Shown: in pieces, positions 35,521-45,102 of the stretch | Numbering within the stretch: the stretch's first letter is position 1 | Layout: every line of letters begins with the position of its first letter | Assembly (NCBI RefSeq): GCF_003337715.1 | Contig: NZ_QPIX01000009.1 | Coordinates: forward strand, 166,540 to 230,539 | Length of the DNA stretch: 64,000 bases | Direction: 5' to 3' | Source of the DNA: Ciceribacter lividus | GTDB lineage: Bacteria; Pseudomonadota; Alphaproteobacteria; Rhizobiales; Rhizobiaceae | Program-made: the position numbers and the translations under genes | Notes under the pieces: generated by a model | Databases searched by the model: none | Told to the model about the DNA's origin: nothing | The model's input: only the letters and a program-made list of their open reading frames with translations

Positions 35521-36234
35521 TCAGGCGCCGAACGCCGGATCGCGGGCGCTCAGCATCTTGTGCAGGTGGACCATCATACCGGCCGCAAACAGCGGCGTCA
35601 GCAGGTTCACGATCGGGACCGCCAGGAAGGCCGCGATCACCAGCCCGCCCATGAACACGGTCCCGCCATGGCGCGAGCGGAACGCCCGTGCCTCGCTCGC
35701 GCTGCGGAAACGCATGGCCGCAAACTCGAAGAATTCGCGCCCGAGCAGATAGCCGTTGACGAGGAAGAAGGCGGCGATATTGACGCCCGGCACGAAGAGC
35801 AGCACCAGCGCCACGAGGTTACCGAGGACGACGACGCCGAAGAACTTCAACGAGGCGACCAGTGCTTCGCCGAGCGGCATGGGCGAGCCGGGCGTATCCG
35901 TCGGATAGTCGCGCCGTTCGACGACTTCGGCGACGTCATCGAGGAAGAGACCGGCGATGACCGCCGTCACGGAGGACAACAGAAGTGCGAGTGCGAGTGC
36001 AAGGCCGATGCTGGCAAGCACGCCGAGCACGAATGTCAGCCAGCCGGCCCAATCCGGCATTCCGGGAAAGAGTGCATCGAACCACGGCAGCACATAGGCG
36101 ATGAAGGCGCCGCGAAGCGCGAGCCACAGGGCGACGAGGACGAGCATAGTCAGCCCCAGCACCTTCCAGAACACCGAGCGGGTTTCGGGGGCGAAAAGGT
36201 TGCGAAGAGCAAGTCGCGCGGCGTCGAAGATCAT
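35521..36234 (-). CDS. EI24/CysZ-like membrane protein
   Basis: Integral membrane protein, 237 aa, of the EI24 domain family that includes the sulphate permease CysZ. Four to five hydrophobic segments are evident, with FVPGVNIAAFFLVNGYLLGR and EFFEFAAMR as the recognisable family block. The ATG at 36234 (MIFDAARLALRNLF) is favoured by a GGAG site 10 bp upstream; METRMIF (36246) is the alternative. The actual substrate in alphaproteobacteria is unproven. Confidence 0.8.
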   Translation of the reverse strand: MIFDAARLALRNLFAPETRSVFWKVLGLTMLVLVALWLALRGAFIAYVLPWFDALFPGMPDWAGWLTFVLGVLASIGLALALALLLSSVTAVIAGLFLDDVAEVVERRDYPTDTPGSPMPLGEALVASLKFFGVVVLGNLVALVLLFVPGVNIAAFFLVNGYLLGREFFEFAAMRFRSASEARAFRSRHGGTVFMGGLVIAAFLAVPIVNLLTPLFAAGMMVHLHKMLSARDPAFGA

Positions 36235-36311
36235 CCGGGTCTCCATCAATATCGGAGCGGATGTAAGATGCCAGAGCCCGACGGACAAGATCGCCCGCGC
36301 GGCACTTCAGC

Positions 36312-37103
36312 CTAATCCAGCCGGTAGAGCCCCGGCCGCCGGTCGGCGAGATACGGATTTTGACGGCGGCAGTCGTCGTAGGCGGTCGGATCGAGTTTTG
36401 CGACCAGCAGCGCCTCGTGCATACCCGCACGGGCGATCTCATCGCCGTCGGGACTGATGATCGCCGAGCGACCACCATAGGAAAACTTGCCCTCCTCGCC
36501 GCAGAGATCGGCATAGACCAGGAAGACGCCGTTCTCGAAGGCGCGGGTCGGCACCACCAGATCGGCGACCCGCCGGCTGATCTCGCCGCGCGGAAGCGCC
36601 GTCGGCACCAGCACCAGTTCGGCGCCGGCGAGCGCCAGCGTGCGCACATACTCGGGGAACTCGACATCGTAGCAGATCAGCATGCCGGTACGGATGCCGA
36701 AGAGATCGAAGACATGCGGCACATCTGCGCCGGGCGTGAACGATGCGCGTTCGCCGTCGCCGTAGAGATGGCCTTTACGGTAGAATTCGCAACTTCCGTC
36801 CGGCCGTGCCAGGACGGCCGAGTTGTAGACCACGGGACCGTCGCGTTCGGGAAACCCGGCGCAAACCGCCAGCTCGAATTCGGCCGCGATATCGCAGAGC
36901 GCACCGATGATCTCGCCGTCCCGCCCCTCGGCGATCTCGGAAAAGCGCTCCGGCGTCAGGCCGTAGCCGCTCACTCCGAGTTCCGGCGTAACGAGGAGTT
37001 CGGCGCCCATGCCGGATGCGGCTTCGGCGGCCTCCGCGATCTTCGCGAGATTGGCCGCGGCATCGCCCGAAACCGGCTGCATCTGGTAAAGCGAAATCAG
37101 CAT
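36312..37103 (-). CDS. Nitrilase superfamily carbon-nitrogen hydrolase
   Basis: Cytoplasmic C-N hydrolase, 263 aa, with the full catalytic triad: Glu in TPELGVSGYG (E41), Lys in FYRKGHLYG (K110) and Cys in LICYDVEFPE (C144). Such enzymes cut amides or N-carbamoyl groups. The sequence style is nearest to the aliphatic amidase/omega-amidase branch, but the substrate is not decided. The start at 37103 (MLISLYQMQPVSG) is where the family begins; the frame upstream is not supported. Confidence 0.88.
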   Translation of the reverse strand: MLISLYQMQPVSGDAAANLAKIAEAAEAASGMGAELLVTPELGVSGYGLTPERFSEIAEGRDGEIIGALCDIAAEFELAVCAGFPERDGPVVYNSAVLARPDGSCEFYRKGHLYGDGERASFTPGADVPHVFDLFGIRTGMLICYDVEFPEYVRTLALAGAELVLVPTALPRGEISRRVADLVVPTRAFENGVFLVYADLCGEEGKFSYGGRSAIISPDGDEIARAGMHEALLVAKLDPTAYDDCRRQNPYLADRRPGLYRLD

Positions 37104-37197
37104 GGCATGTCCTGCGCTAACGATGAGGTGCGTGGACGATAGGACGACGCATGGGGCTTTGCAAAGCGCTTCGCGCGCTGGAAACAACTTTCGAACG

Positions 37198-37857
37198 TCA
37201 GAAGAGTGTCGCCTGGAGGAGCAGGAGGAAACCCTTGATCAGCGCGTAAACCACGCCCGCCACCACGACGCCGGCGATCCCCGCGACCGCCGTCCCGATC
37301 AGCACGCAGATGCCGTCGCGCTCGAGAATACCGAAGGAAAAGAAGCAGATGGCGATCGCCGGCAGGATATTGCCGAGCGGAACCGGAAGCGCGAGGATGA
37401 CCGCAAGGACGAGACAGACGAAACCGATCAGATATTCCGCCGGGGGATAGATGAGGAAGCCCAGCCGCGGCCGCAGCATCCGCTCGGCCTTGGCGAGCCA
37501 GGGGGTGACGCGGGTCACGATGCTCGCGAAATCCTGTCGCGTCATCGAACGGTCGGCGATGATCCTCGGCAACCACGGTTTCTGCCCGAGCATCAGTTGC
37601 GCCGCGAGAAAGACGAGCGGCGTGCCGGTGAGCGCCGACGTGCCGGGCGGTGTCGGTACGATGTTCGGCAGCGCGAAGATGAGGATCAGGGCGCCGAAGG
37701 CACGGTCGCCCATCGCCTGGAAGATATCGGCGACGGAAATCCGCGGTCGTCCTTCGTCCGTGGCAAGCCCGGAAAGTATCTCGGACAGCCTGCCGCCGTG
37801 CCGATGACGCCTCCCGGCTCCGTGCCGATCCCGCTCGGCCTCCGCTTCGCCTGTCAT
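37198..37857 (-). CDS. ExoD family membrane protein
   Basis: 219 aa member of the ExoD superfamily, first known from S. meliloti where exoD mutants are affected in exopolysaccharide and alkaline tolerance. The core motif is FGALILIFALPNIVPTPPGT with hydrophobic helices at about residues 50-90, 140-185 and the C-terminus. The N-terminal 25 residues are charged and variable. It may be one of several paralogues; the biochemical role is unknown. Confidence 0.82.
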   Translation of the reverse strand: MTGEAEAERDRHGAGRRHRHGGRLSEILSGLATDEGRPRISVADIFQAMGDRAFGALILIFALPNIVPTPPGTSALTGTPLVFLAAQLMLGQKPWLPRIIADRSMTRQDFASIVTRVTPWLAKAERMLRPRLGFLIYPPAEYLIGFVCLVLAVILALPVPLGNILPAIAICFFSFGILERDGICVLIGTAVAGIAGVVVAGVVYALIKGFLLLLQATLF

Positions 37858-37975
37858 CGCTACTCCTCGATTGATCGCGGCCCTGATGTAATGCCGATCG
37901 ACCGCGGGACAATGACACGCCTTTGATTAAGTCGGCGTGACCGCCGGTGGCGGCCACGTGGATCTGTCGACAGTC

Positions 37976-39817
37976 TCACACCTGTACGAGGTGGCCGGCG
38001 GAAATCTCCCTGTACTGGCGGCGGGGCGGCTCGTAGCCGACCGGCCGGATCGGGCTCTTGATCTCGTCGGTCGAGATCGCGCGCTTGACACTGCGGCGTG
38101 CCGGGTCCGGGATCGGCACCGCAGCCATCAGCTTCTTCGTATAGGGATGCTGGGGATTTTCGAACACCGCCTGGCGCGGGCCGATTTCGACGATCTCGCC
38201 GAGATACATGACCGCGACACGATGGCTGACGCGCTCCACCACCGCCATGTCATGGGAGATGAAGAGATAGGCGAGATTGAAGCTCTGCTGCAGTTCCAGC
38301 AGGAGGTTGCAGACCTGCGCCTTGATCGAGACGTCGAGGGCCGACACCGCCTCATCGGCGACGATCACCCTCGGATCCAGCATCAGCGTGCGGGCAATGG
38401 CGATGCGCTGCCGCTGTCCGCCGGAAAACTCGTGCGGATAGCGCCGCATCATGTCAGCATCGAGCCCGACCCGCTTGAGAATATCTGCCGCCTTCTCGCG
38501 CGCCTGCGCCTTGGTGCCGAGCCCGTGTTCGATGAACGGCTCCATGACGGCATCGCCGATCTTCATGCGCGGATCGAGGCTGGCGAAGGGATCCTGGAAG
38601 ACCATCTGGATGGTGCGTCGCATGTTGCGCAGCGCGCCGCGGTCGAGCCGGATCACGTCGCGCCCGTCGAGCGCGATTGAACCCGCTGTCGGCTCCACGA
38701 GACGGGTGATCGACCGCCCGGTGGTCGACTTGCCGCAACCCGACTCACCGACCAGCGACAGGGTCTCTCCCTCGCAGAGGTCGAAGGAAACGTTTTCGAC
38801 CGCATGCACGGCCCCCGACTTGCGTCCGAGGAGACCGCTGCGGATGTCGAAGCGGGTCGTCAGGTTCTTCACCTCGAGAATCGGAGGCCGCCGGGTCTCG
38901 ATTGCACGGCCGACCTCCGTTTCGGGTGTCGTCATGACGCCGGACGCGATGTCGATGATCGGAAAGCGCATCGGCCGCCCATGCCCCGCCATCGAGCCGA
39001 GACGCGGCACCGCGGAAAGAAGCGCTCGCGTATAGGGGTGGCGGCCGCGATGGAAGATGTCGTCGGTCGGGCCGGTCTCGACGGCATCGCCGCGGAACAT
39101 GACGATGGTGCGGTCGGAGACCTCGGCGACCACCCCCATGTCGTGGGTGATGAAGAGGACGGACATCCCCTCCTCTTCCTGCAGCACCTTGATGAGATCG
39201 AGGATCTGACCCTGGATCGTGACGTCGAGCGCAGTCGTCGGTTCGTCGGCGATCAGCAGCCGCGGCTTCGAGGCGAGCGCCATGGCAATCATCACGCGCT
39301 GGCGCATACCGCCGGAAAACTGGTGCGGATAGTCGTTGAACCGGCCCTTGGCGTTCGGGATACGCACCTTTTCGAGAAGCTGGATCACCTCGGCTTTGGC
39401 TTCGGCCGCCGATACCTGCCTGTGGCAGGTGATCGCTTCGGCAATCTGCTTGCCGATCGGGAAGATCGGATTGAGGCTCGTCATCGGCTCCTGAAAGATC
39501 ATCGAGATCTCGTTGCCGCGGACCTTGCGCATCTCCTCGCTGCCGAGCGTCAGCAGTTCGCGCCCGCCGAGCCTGATGCTGCCCTCGATCCTGCTCGTGA
39601 ATTTCGGCAGGAGACGCATGATCGAAAGCGACGTCACACTCTTGCCCGACCCCGACTCGCCGACGATCGCCACAGTCTCCCGAGGCGCGATGTCGAAGCT
39701 CACATTCCTGACGACCGGTCGCCAGTCGTCGCTGATCCGGAAAGAGGTCGTGAGCCCCTGGACGGAGAGGACCGGACCGTCTCCCATATTCTTGCTCGCC
39801 GCGTTCGGCAGTGTCAT
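37976..39817 (-). CDS. Fused dual ABC ATPase of a peptide-type importer (DppD-DppF / GsiA type)
   Basis: 613 aa protein carrying two ABC ATPase domains, as in GsiA. The first half has Walker A GESGSGKS near residue 54 and signature [15 protein letters not shown]. The second half has GESGCGKST near residue 355 and [15 protein letters not shown]; both have C-terminal oligopeptide-specificity tails (RHPYTRALL and QHPYTKKLM). The start is the ATG at 39817. It is transcribed with the amidohydrolase upstream (52 bp), on the strand opposite to its permeases at 43.1-45.1 kb, so the complete importer comes from two units. Confidence 0.93.
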   Translation of the reverse strand: MTLPNAASKNMGDGPVLSVQGLTTSFRISDDWRPVVRNVSFDIAPRETVAIVGESGSGKSVTSLSIMRLLPKFTSRIEGSIRLGGRELLTLGSEEMRKVRGNEISMIFQEPMTSLNPIFPIGKQIAEAITCHRQVSAAEAKAEVIQLLEKVRIPNAKGRFNDYPHQFSGGMRQRVMIAMALASKPRLLIADEPTTALDVTIQGQILDLIKVLQEEEGMSVLFITHDMGVVAEVSDRTIVMFRGDAVETGPTDDIFHRGRHPYTRALLSAVPRLGSMAGHGRPMRFPIIDIASGVMTTPETEVGRAIETRRPPILEVKNLTTRFDIRSGLLGRKSGAVHAVENVSFDLCEGETLSLVGESGCGKSTTGRSITRLVEPTAGSIALDGRDVIRLDRGALRNMRRTIQMVFQDPFASLDPRMKIGDAVMEPFIEHGLGTKAQAREKAADILKRVGLDADMMRRYPHEFSGGQRQRIAIARTLMLDPRVIVADEAVSALDVSIKAQVCNLLLELQQSFNLAYLFISHDMAVVERVSHRVAVMYLGEIVEIGPRQAVFENPQHPYTKKLMAAVPIPDPARRSVKRAISTDEIKSPIRPVGYEPPRRQYREISAGHLVQV

Positions 39818-39869
39818 CTCAGGATTCCTTCCCACGCAAACTCTGGACAAACGGATGTCTCGGGAGCCC

Positions 39870-41033
39870 TCAGGCCGCGAGCGCCGTTTCGGCGAGCGTC
39901 ACCCAGTAGCTGACGCCGTAGGGGATCGCCTCATCGTTGAAATCATAGGAGGAATGGTGAAGATTGGCGCTGTCGCCATTGCCGATGAAGACGAACGAAC
40001 CCGGCCGGCTCTCCAGCATGTAGGAAAAATCCTCGGCCCCCATCAGCGGCGCGAGATCGGTCTCGACAGCCTTTGCCCCGGCCACCTTGCGCATGACGTC
40101 GATTGCAAAGTCCGTCTCGCCTTCGTGGTTGAAGGTGACGGGATAGCCGCGGCGGTAGTTGACCTCCGCCCGCGCGCCGAAGGTGAGCGCAATGCCGTTG
40201 ACGACTTCCGAAAGGCGCCGCTCGGCGTAGTCGCGGGTCTCCGGCAGCAGCGTGCGGATCGTGCCGGTGAGCTTCACCGTGTTCGGGATCACGTTCGACG
40301 CGTCGCCGCCGTGAATCGTGGCGACCGTCACGACCACCGACTTCAGCGGATCGGTCTCGCGCGAGGCGATCGCCTGCAGCGCAATGATGGCATGCGCCGA
40401 GACCAGCACCGGGTCGATCGTCTTGTGCGGCTGGGCGGCGTGCCCGCCGCGCCCGTGGATCAGCACCTCGTATTCGTCCGCCGCCGCCATGATCGAACCC
40501 CTGCGGGTCGCGAAATGGCCGAGCGGCAGGCCGGGGGAGTTGTGCATGCCGTAGACCTGGCTGATGCCGAAGCGCTCCATCATGCCGTCTTTGACCATCG
40601 CGAGGCCACCGCCGCCGCCTTCCTCCGCGGGCTGAAAGATCACCGCAACCGATCCCTTGAAATTACGGGTCTCGGCAAGGTGCTTTGCCGCACCGAGCAG
40701 CATGGCGGTGTGGCCGTCATGGCCGCAGGCATGCATCTTTCCGGGCGTCGTCGATGCCCATTCCTTGCCGCTGGTCTCCACAATCGGAAGTGCATCCATG
40801 TCGGCGCGAAGGCCGACCACGGGCCCCTCGCCGGCCCGACCCTTGATGATGCCGACGACACCCGTCCGGCCGATCCCGGTTTCGACGACGTCACAGCCGA
40901 AGGACATCAGTTTGTCGGCCACGAAAGCGGCCGTCTCGTGGACGTCGTAGAGGATCTCCGGATGCTGGTGAAGATGGCGGCGCCACGCTGCGACCTCCGC
41001 CTGCATTTCGCTTGCGCTGTTCAGGACGGGCAT
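39870..41033 (-). CDS. M20D amidohydrolase (hippurate hydrolase / N-acyl-amino-acid deacylase type)
   Basis: Metal-dependent amidase, 387 aa. The metal-site motif is MHACGHDGHTA (C103, H105), with the catalytic Glu in QPAEEGGGG (E137) and later ligands in GMHNSPGLPLG and the C-terminal HHSSYDFND. It removes acyl groups from N-acyl amino acids or indole-amino-acid conjugates. The location beside a peptide-type importer suggests the importer brings in the conjugate it cleaves. The start at 41033 (MPVLNSASEMQAEVAAW) matches the family. Confidence 0.92.
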   Translation of the reverse strand: MPVLNSASEMQAEVAAWRRHLHQHPEILYDVHETAAFVADKLMSFGCDVVETGIGRTGVVGIIKGRAGEGPVVGLRADMDALPIVETSGKEWASTTPGKMHACGHDGHTAMLLGAAKHLAETRNFKGSVAVIFQPAEEGGGGGLAMVKDGMMERFGISQVYGMHNSPGLPLGHFATRRGSIMAAADEYEVLIHGRGGHAAQPHKTIDPVLVSAHAIIALQAIASRETDPLKSVVVTVATIHGGDASNVIPNTVKLTGTIRTLLPETRDYAERRLSEVVNGIALTFGARAEVNYRRGYPVTFNHEGETDFAIDVMRKVAGAKAVETDLAPLMGAEDFSYMLESRPGSFVFIGNGDSANLHHSSYDFNDEAIPYGVSYWVTLAETALAA

Positions 41034-41355
41034 ATTGCGACCTCTGTTTTTCTTGTCGGTTCCCACTCGTTGGCGGCCATACTGCGACGGCTAAAAGCGC
41101 TTTTGCAAGCCGCAATTTTCCGCCTTGAACACAAAATAGCCCTATGCTTAGATAGCTCAAATTTTGATCAGGCTCGCACTTCCAGCACCGGATTTGCAGG
41201 CGGGCCGATTGTACTCGCGAGGGCCTATAAGTCAAAATTATCGAACAAGGCCAATCACATAAATCTGATGGCTTTGCATCCGGGGCGCCGCTTGTTTCGC
41301 CCGTCGGATATCTTGCTCAGCAAAACTCAACGAAAATAAATAGGGGAACATTGCA
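41034..41355. other. Divergent regulatory region of the split peptide importer
   Basis: 322 bp between divergent starts. It is distinctly A+T-richer than its surroundings and holds the promoter candidate at 41125-41153. No gene or clear palindrome was recognised. Both halves of the importer probably start here. Confidence 0.6.
41125..41153 (+). promoter_or_regulatory. Candidate sigma-70 promoter for the binding-protein operon
   Basis: TTGAAC and TTAGAT with a 17-bp spacer. Transcription would begin near 41160, leaving a leader of nearly 200 nt before the binding-protein ATG. Confidence 0.45.
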
Positions 41356-43062
41356 ATGCATGAAGCGCGTATTCTATTGGCAGCGTCAGTGGCCGCGATC
41401 GCCTTGTCCGGCACGCCTGCACTGGCGGAACGCGGCACCGACGGCGACCTGAAAATCATTTTCTGGCAAGCCGTATCCACGATGAATCCTTACCTCTCGG
41501 GCGGCACCAAGGAAGTGTACGGCTCCTCGATGGTAATCGAGCCGCTCGCCCGCTACGACGAAACCGGCAATCTCGTGCCGATGCTTGCCGCCGAAATACC
41601 GACCGTCGAAAACGGCGGCGTCGCCGCCGACCTCAAGAGCATCACGTGGAAGCTGAAGCCCGACCTCAAGTGGTCCGACGGCACACCGGTCACGGCCGAC
41701 GACGCAATCTTTACCTGGAAATATTGCACGGCTCCGGACGGTGGTTGCGCCCAGGCGGCGTATTACGAAGGCGTCAGCAATGTCGAGGCCGTCGACGCCT
41801 CCACGATCAAGGTTTCCTTCGCTGAACCGAAGCCCTATCCCTACAGCGCCTTCGTAGGCGCCCAGTCGCCGATCATCCAGGCAGCGCAGTTCAAGGATTG
41901 CCTTGGTATCAAGGCTCCGGAATGCACCTCGGCCAACTTCGGCCCGATCGGCACCGGCCCGTTCGTCGTGAAAGAATTCAAGCCGAACGATGTCGTCACC
42001 TTTGTCGCCAATCCGAACTATCGCGACCCGGCGAAGCCGGCTTTCGCCTCGGTCACGCTGAAGGGTGGCGGCGACGCGGCATCTGCAGCCCGTTCGGTTC
42101 TGGAAACCGGCGAATTCGACTATGCGTGGAACATGCAGGTCGAACCGGAAGTGCTCGCCGCCATGATGCAGGCCGGCAAGGGCAAGATCGAGGTTGCCTT
42201 CGGCACGCAGGTCGAACGTATCGACCTCAACCCCTATGCCGTCGATCCCTCTCTCGGCGACAAGCGCTCCACCAAGGAGGCAGGTCCGCATCCGGCTCTC
42301 TCCGACCCGGCAGTGCGCAAGGCTCTCTCGCTCGCCATCGATCGCGACATCATCGATGAAGCCGGCTACGGCGACAACGGCAAGCCGACCTGCAACATTC
42401 TGCCGGCCCCGGATATCTACGTTTCGACGGCCGTCGACTGGTGCCTGAAGCAGGACCTCGACGCAGCCAACAAGCTGCTCGAAGACGCCGGCTGGAAGAT
42501 GGGCCCGGACGGTATCCGTGAGAAGGACGGCGTCAAACTCTCCTTCCTCTACCAGACCTCGACCAACTCCGTCCGCCAGGGCACGCAGGCGCTGGTCAAG
42601 GACATGTGGGCCCAGATCGGCGTCTCCGTCGAACTGCGCAACATCTCCGCCAACGTCTTCTTCGGCGGCGACCCGGCCTCCCCGGACACCTTCCAGAAGT
42701 TCTATGCCGACATTCAGATGTACACCAACAACTTCGACGGCACCGACCCCGAGAAGTACATGGCCGGCTGGATGTGCGACAAGATCCCGAGCCCGGCGAA
42801 TGGCTGGCAGGGCGAAAACATCGTCCGCTACTGCAATCCGGAATATGACACCCTCGTCAAGGAACTGGGCAAGACCGGCAAGCTCGAGGACCGTGCGGCC
42901 ATCGCCAAGAAGCTCAACGACATGCTCTCCAACGACGTCGCCCAGATCCCGCTCATCCATCGCGGCCAGCCCTCGGCTGTTTCCGCCACGCTCGAAGGCG
43001 TCAAGATGAACGCCTGGGACAGCGAACTCTGGAACGTCGCAGACTGGTCCCGCAAGAAGTAA
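41356..43062 (+). CDS. ABC peptide transporter substrate-binding protein (DppA/OppA family)
   Basis: Periplasmic binding protein, 568 aa. Residues 1-24 are a signal peptide ending ALA before ERG. The family-5 solute-binding fold is seen in LKIIFWQAVSTMNPYL, WSDGTPVTADDAIFTW and NPNYRDP. Four or more cysteines (in KYCTAPDGGCAQ, DCLGIKAPEC) could form disulphides, fewer being usual in DppA. It precedes the two permeases; a long hairpin lies between (43073-43103). Given the M20 enzyme next door, an acylated or peptide-like ligand is likely. Confidence 0.92.
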   Translation: MHEARILLAASVAAIALSGTPALAERGTDGDLKIIFWQAVSTMNPYLSGGTKEVYGSSMVIEPLARYDETGNLVPMLAAEIPTVENGGVAADLKSITWKLKPDLKWSDGTPVTADDAIFTWKYCTAPDGGCAQAAYYEGVSNVEAVDASTIKVSFAEPKPYPYSAFVGAQSPIIQAAQFKDCLGIKAPECTSANFGPIGTGPFVVKEFKPNDVVTFVANPNYRDPAKPAFASVTLKGGGDAASAARSVLETGEFDYAWNMQVEPEVLAAMMQAGKGKIEVAFGTQVERIDLNPYAVDPSLGDKRSTKEAGPHPALSDPAVRKALSLAIDRDIIDEAGYGDNGKPTCNILPAPDIYVSTAVDWCLKQDLDAANKLLEDAGWKMGPDGIREKDGVKLSFLYQTSTNSVRQGTQALVKDMWAQIGVSVELRNISANVFFGGDPASPDTFQKFYADIQMYTNNFDGTDPEKYMAGWMCDKIPSPANGWQGENIVRYCNPEYDTLVKELGKTGKLEDRAAIAKKLNDMLSNDVAQIPLIHRGQPSAVSATLEGVKMNAWDSELWNVADWSRKK

Positions 43063-43072
43063 GTGCCGTTGC

Positions 43073-43103
43073 ACCGGGTCCGCGCTACCCGCGCGGACCC
43101 GGT
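43073..43103 (+). terminator. Attenuating hairpin between binding-protein and permease genes
   Basis: ACCGGGTCCGCGC and GCGCGGACCCGGT form a perfect 13-bp stem with a 5-nt loop, 11 bp after the binding-protein stop and 39 bp before the permease start. There is no T-run, so it should stabilise or partially terminate the upstream mRNA, giving excess binding protein over permease, as in other ABC operons. Confidence 0.65.
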
Positions 43104-43141
43104 CGTCGCATTTCGCTTCGTGACAGTCTGGAGAGCCTCCG

Positions 43142-44152
43142 ATGTTCACCTTCACGCTGCGGCGATTGCTCTTCGCAATCCCGACACTGTTGGCTATTAG
43201 CTTCATCATCTTCGCCCTGCTCGACCTCGCGCCGAGCGACCCCTTGAGCGACCTGCCGCTGACCATTCCTCCCGAGGTTCGCGAACAGATCCGCGCCGCC
43301 ATGGGCGCCGACCAGCCCTTCATCATCCGCTACCTGCGCTGGCTGCAGCAATTCTTCGTCAATGAACCGCTCAATATCTTCGAACAGATGACCGGCCTCA
43401 CCGTGGGCACGGGCGAGCGCATGCGCGTGCTGTCCTGGGCGACCCGCAGTCCGGTCGTCGATCTCATCGTGCAGAGATTGCCCCAGACCCTCTGGGTCGT
43501 CGGCCTGTCCTATCTCTTCGGCGTGCTGCTGGCGATCCCGATCGGGGTGATCTCGGCCTACAAGCAGTATTCGATCTTCGACCAGATCGGCACCTTCATC
43601 TCGATGGTCGGTTATTCCGTGCCGACCTTCTTCACCGGCGTGCTGCTGATTGTGATCTTCAGCTCCTACCTGCAGTGGTTTCCGTCGATCTACGACACCA
43701 ATCTGAGCATCACCGACTGGTCGAGCTTCGTCGCGCAGGTGAAGCAGATGGTGCTGCCCGTCACCGTTCTTACCCTCTACAACACCTCGCAGATCAGCCG
43801 CTTCGTGCGCGCCTCTATGCTCGACAACCTGCACCAGGACTATGTCCGCACCGCCCGCGCGAAAGGGGTGAAGGAGAAGGTCGTGCTGCTCGTCCACGTG
43901 CTGCGCAACAGCCTGATCCCGGTGGTGACCGTCATCGCCCTCGGCGTGCCGACGATCTTCTCCGGCGCCATCATCACCGAACAGATCTTCCGGGTGAACG
44001 GGCTCGGGCAATTGCTGATCACCGCGATCCAGGGCGCCGACATGCCGCTCGTGCAGACGCTGACTTTCATCTTCGCCTTTCTCATCGTGCTGTTCAACCT
44101 GATCGCCGATGTGCTCTACGGCCTCCTTGATCCGAGGATCCGCTATGACTGA
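43142..44152 (+). CDS. Peptide ABC transporter permease, DppB type
   Basis: Inner-membrane permease, 336 aa, with the canonical N-terminal helix (MFTFTLRRLLFAIPTLLAIS) and a long periplasmic loop. The EAA docking loop reads YVRTARAKGVKEKVVLLVHV near residue 235. It ends in an 8-bp overlap with the next gene (ATGACTGA), so the two permeases are translated together. Confidence 0.93.
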   Translation: MFTFTLRRLLFAIPTLLAISFIIFALLDLAPSDPLSDLPLTIPPEVREQIRAAMGADQPFIIRYLRWLQQFFVNEPLNIFEQMTGLTVGTGERMRVLSWATRSPVVDLIVQRLPQTLWVVGLSYLFGVLLAIPIGVISAYKQYSIFDQIGTFISMVGYSVPTFFTGVLLIVIFSSYLQWFPSIYDTNLSITDWSSFVAQVKQMVLPVTVLTLYNTSQISRFVRASMLDNLHQDYVRTARAKGVKEKVVLLVHVLRNSLIPVVTVIALGVPTIFSGAIITEQIFRVNGLGQLLITAIQGADMPLVQTLTFIFAFLIVLFNLIADVLYGLLDPRIRYD

Positions 44153-45056
44153 TGTTACCGCCGCCGCACCGGCAGTCTCCTCCGACGTCCAGAAAGGTGG
44201 CCTCTGGCGCCAGTTCAAGGCCCATCCCGGCGGCGTCGCCGGGCTGGCGGTCTTCCTGTTCATCGTGCTTGCCGTCTATGCCGGCCCGCTCATCCACACC
44301 GTCGAGCCGAACAAGATCGACATCCGGGCGAAGAACCAGGGACCTTCGCTCGCCCACCCCTTCGGCACCGACAACCTCGGCCACGACATGCTGGCCCAGG
44401 TCCTCGCCGGCGGGCAGATCTCGCTTGCCGTCGGCATCACGGCCATGCTGCTCGCCCTCTTTCTCGGCACGCTCGTCGGCGTTCTTTCGGGCTATATCCG
44501 GCGGATCGACGGCTTGTTGATGCGCCTGACCGATCTCTTCCTCGCGCTGCCGCTGCTGCCGCTGCTGCTCGTCATCATCATGCTGTTCCGCGATACGCTC
44601 CGCACCGTGTTCGGTCCGGAGACGGGTATCTTCATCCTGATCGTCTTCGTGATCGGCATAACAAGCTGGATGCACACCGCCCGCATCGTCCGCGGCGACG
44701 TGCTGGCGGTCAAAAGCCAGGAATTCATCCTGGCGGCCAAGTCGAGCGGCATGCGCGAGCACAGGGTGATCCTGAAGCACATCCTCCCGAACGTGATGAG
44801 CTCGATCATGGTGTCCGCGACGCTCGGCATCGCCTCGGCGATCATCACGGAATCGGCGCTCTCCTTCCTGGGTCTCGGCTTCCCGTCGGATTTCCCGACC
44901 TGGGGACGCCTGCTCTACGACGGCGCCAATTTCCTGCAGATCACGCCCTCGCGCGTGCTCTGGCCGGGGCTCGCGATCTCGCTCACGGTCCTCAGCGTCA
45001 ATTTCATAGGCGATGCGATCCGCGATGCACTCGACCCTCGGACACTCAAGCGCTGA
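44145..45056 (+). CDS. Peptide ABC transporter permease, DppC type
   Basis: Second inner-membrane permease, 303 aa. It has the DppC N-terminal stretch LWRQFKAHPGGVAGLAVFLF, the family motif HPFGTDNLGHDMLAQVLAGG and the EAA loop EFILAAKSSGMREHRVILKH. The start is the ATG at 44145 inside the end of the dppB-type gene. It is the last gene of the rightward unit; a two-way terminator follows. Confidence 0.93.
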   Translation: MTDVTAAAPAVSSDVQKGGLWRQFKAHPGGVAGLAVFLFIVLAVYAGPLIHTVEPNKIDIRAKNQGPSLAHPFGTDNLGHDMLAQVLAGGQISLAVGITAMLLALFLGTLVGVLSGYIRRIDGLLMRLTDLFLALPLLPLLLVIIMLFRDTLRTVFGPETGIFILIVFVIGITSWMHTARIVRGDVLAVKSQEFILAAKSSGMREHRVILKHILPNVMSSIMVSATLGIASAIITESALSFLGLGFPSDFPTWGRLLYDGANFLQITPSRVLWPGLAISLTVLSVNFIGDAIRDALDPRTLKR

Positions 45057-45070
45057 CGCATAAACCTGAT

Positions 45071-45102
45071 GGCAAAAGGCGCTCCGGCGCCCTTTGCCTT
45101 TC
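45071..45102. terminator. Bidirectional terminator between convergent permease and oxidase genes
   Basis: GGCAAAAGGCGC-TCC-GGCGCCCTTTGCC forms a stem of about 11 bp with one mismatch. It is flanked by CTTTCT on the right and by a short A-run on the left, so it can act in both directions. It starts 14 bp after one stop and ends at the other. Confidence 0.7.
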
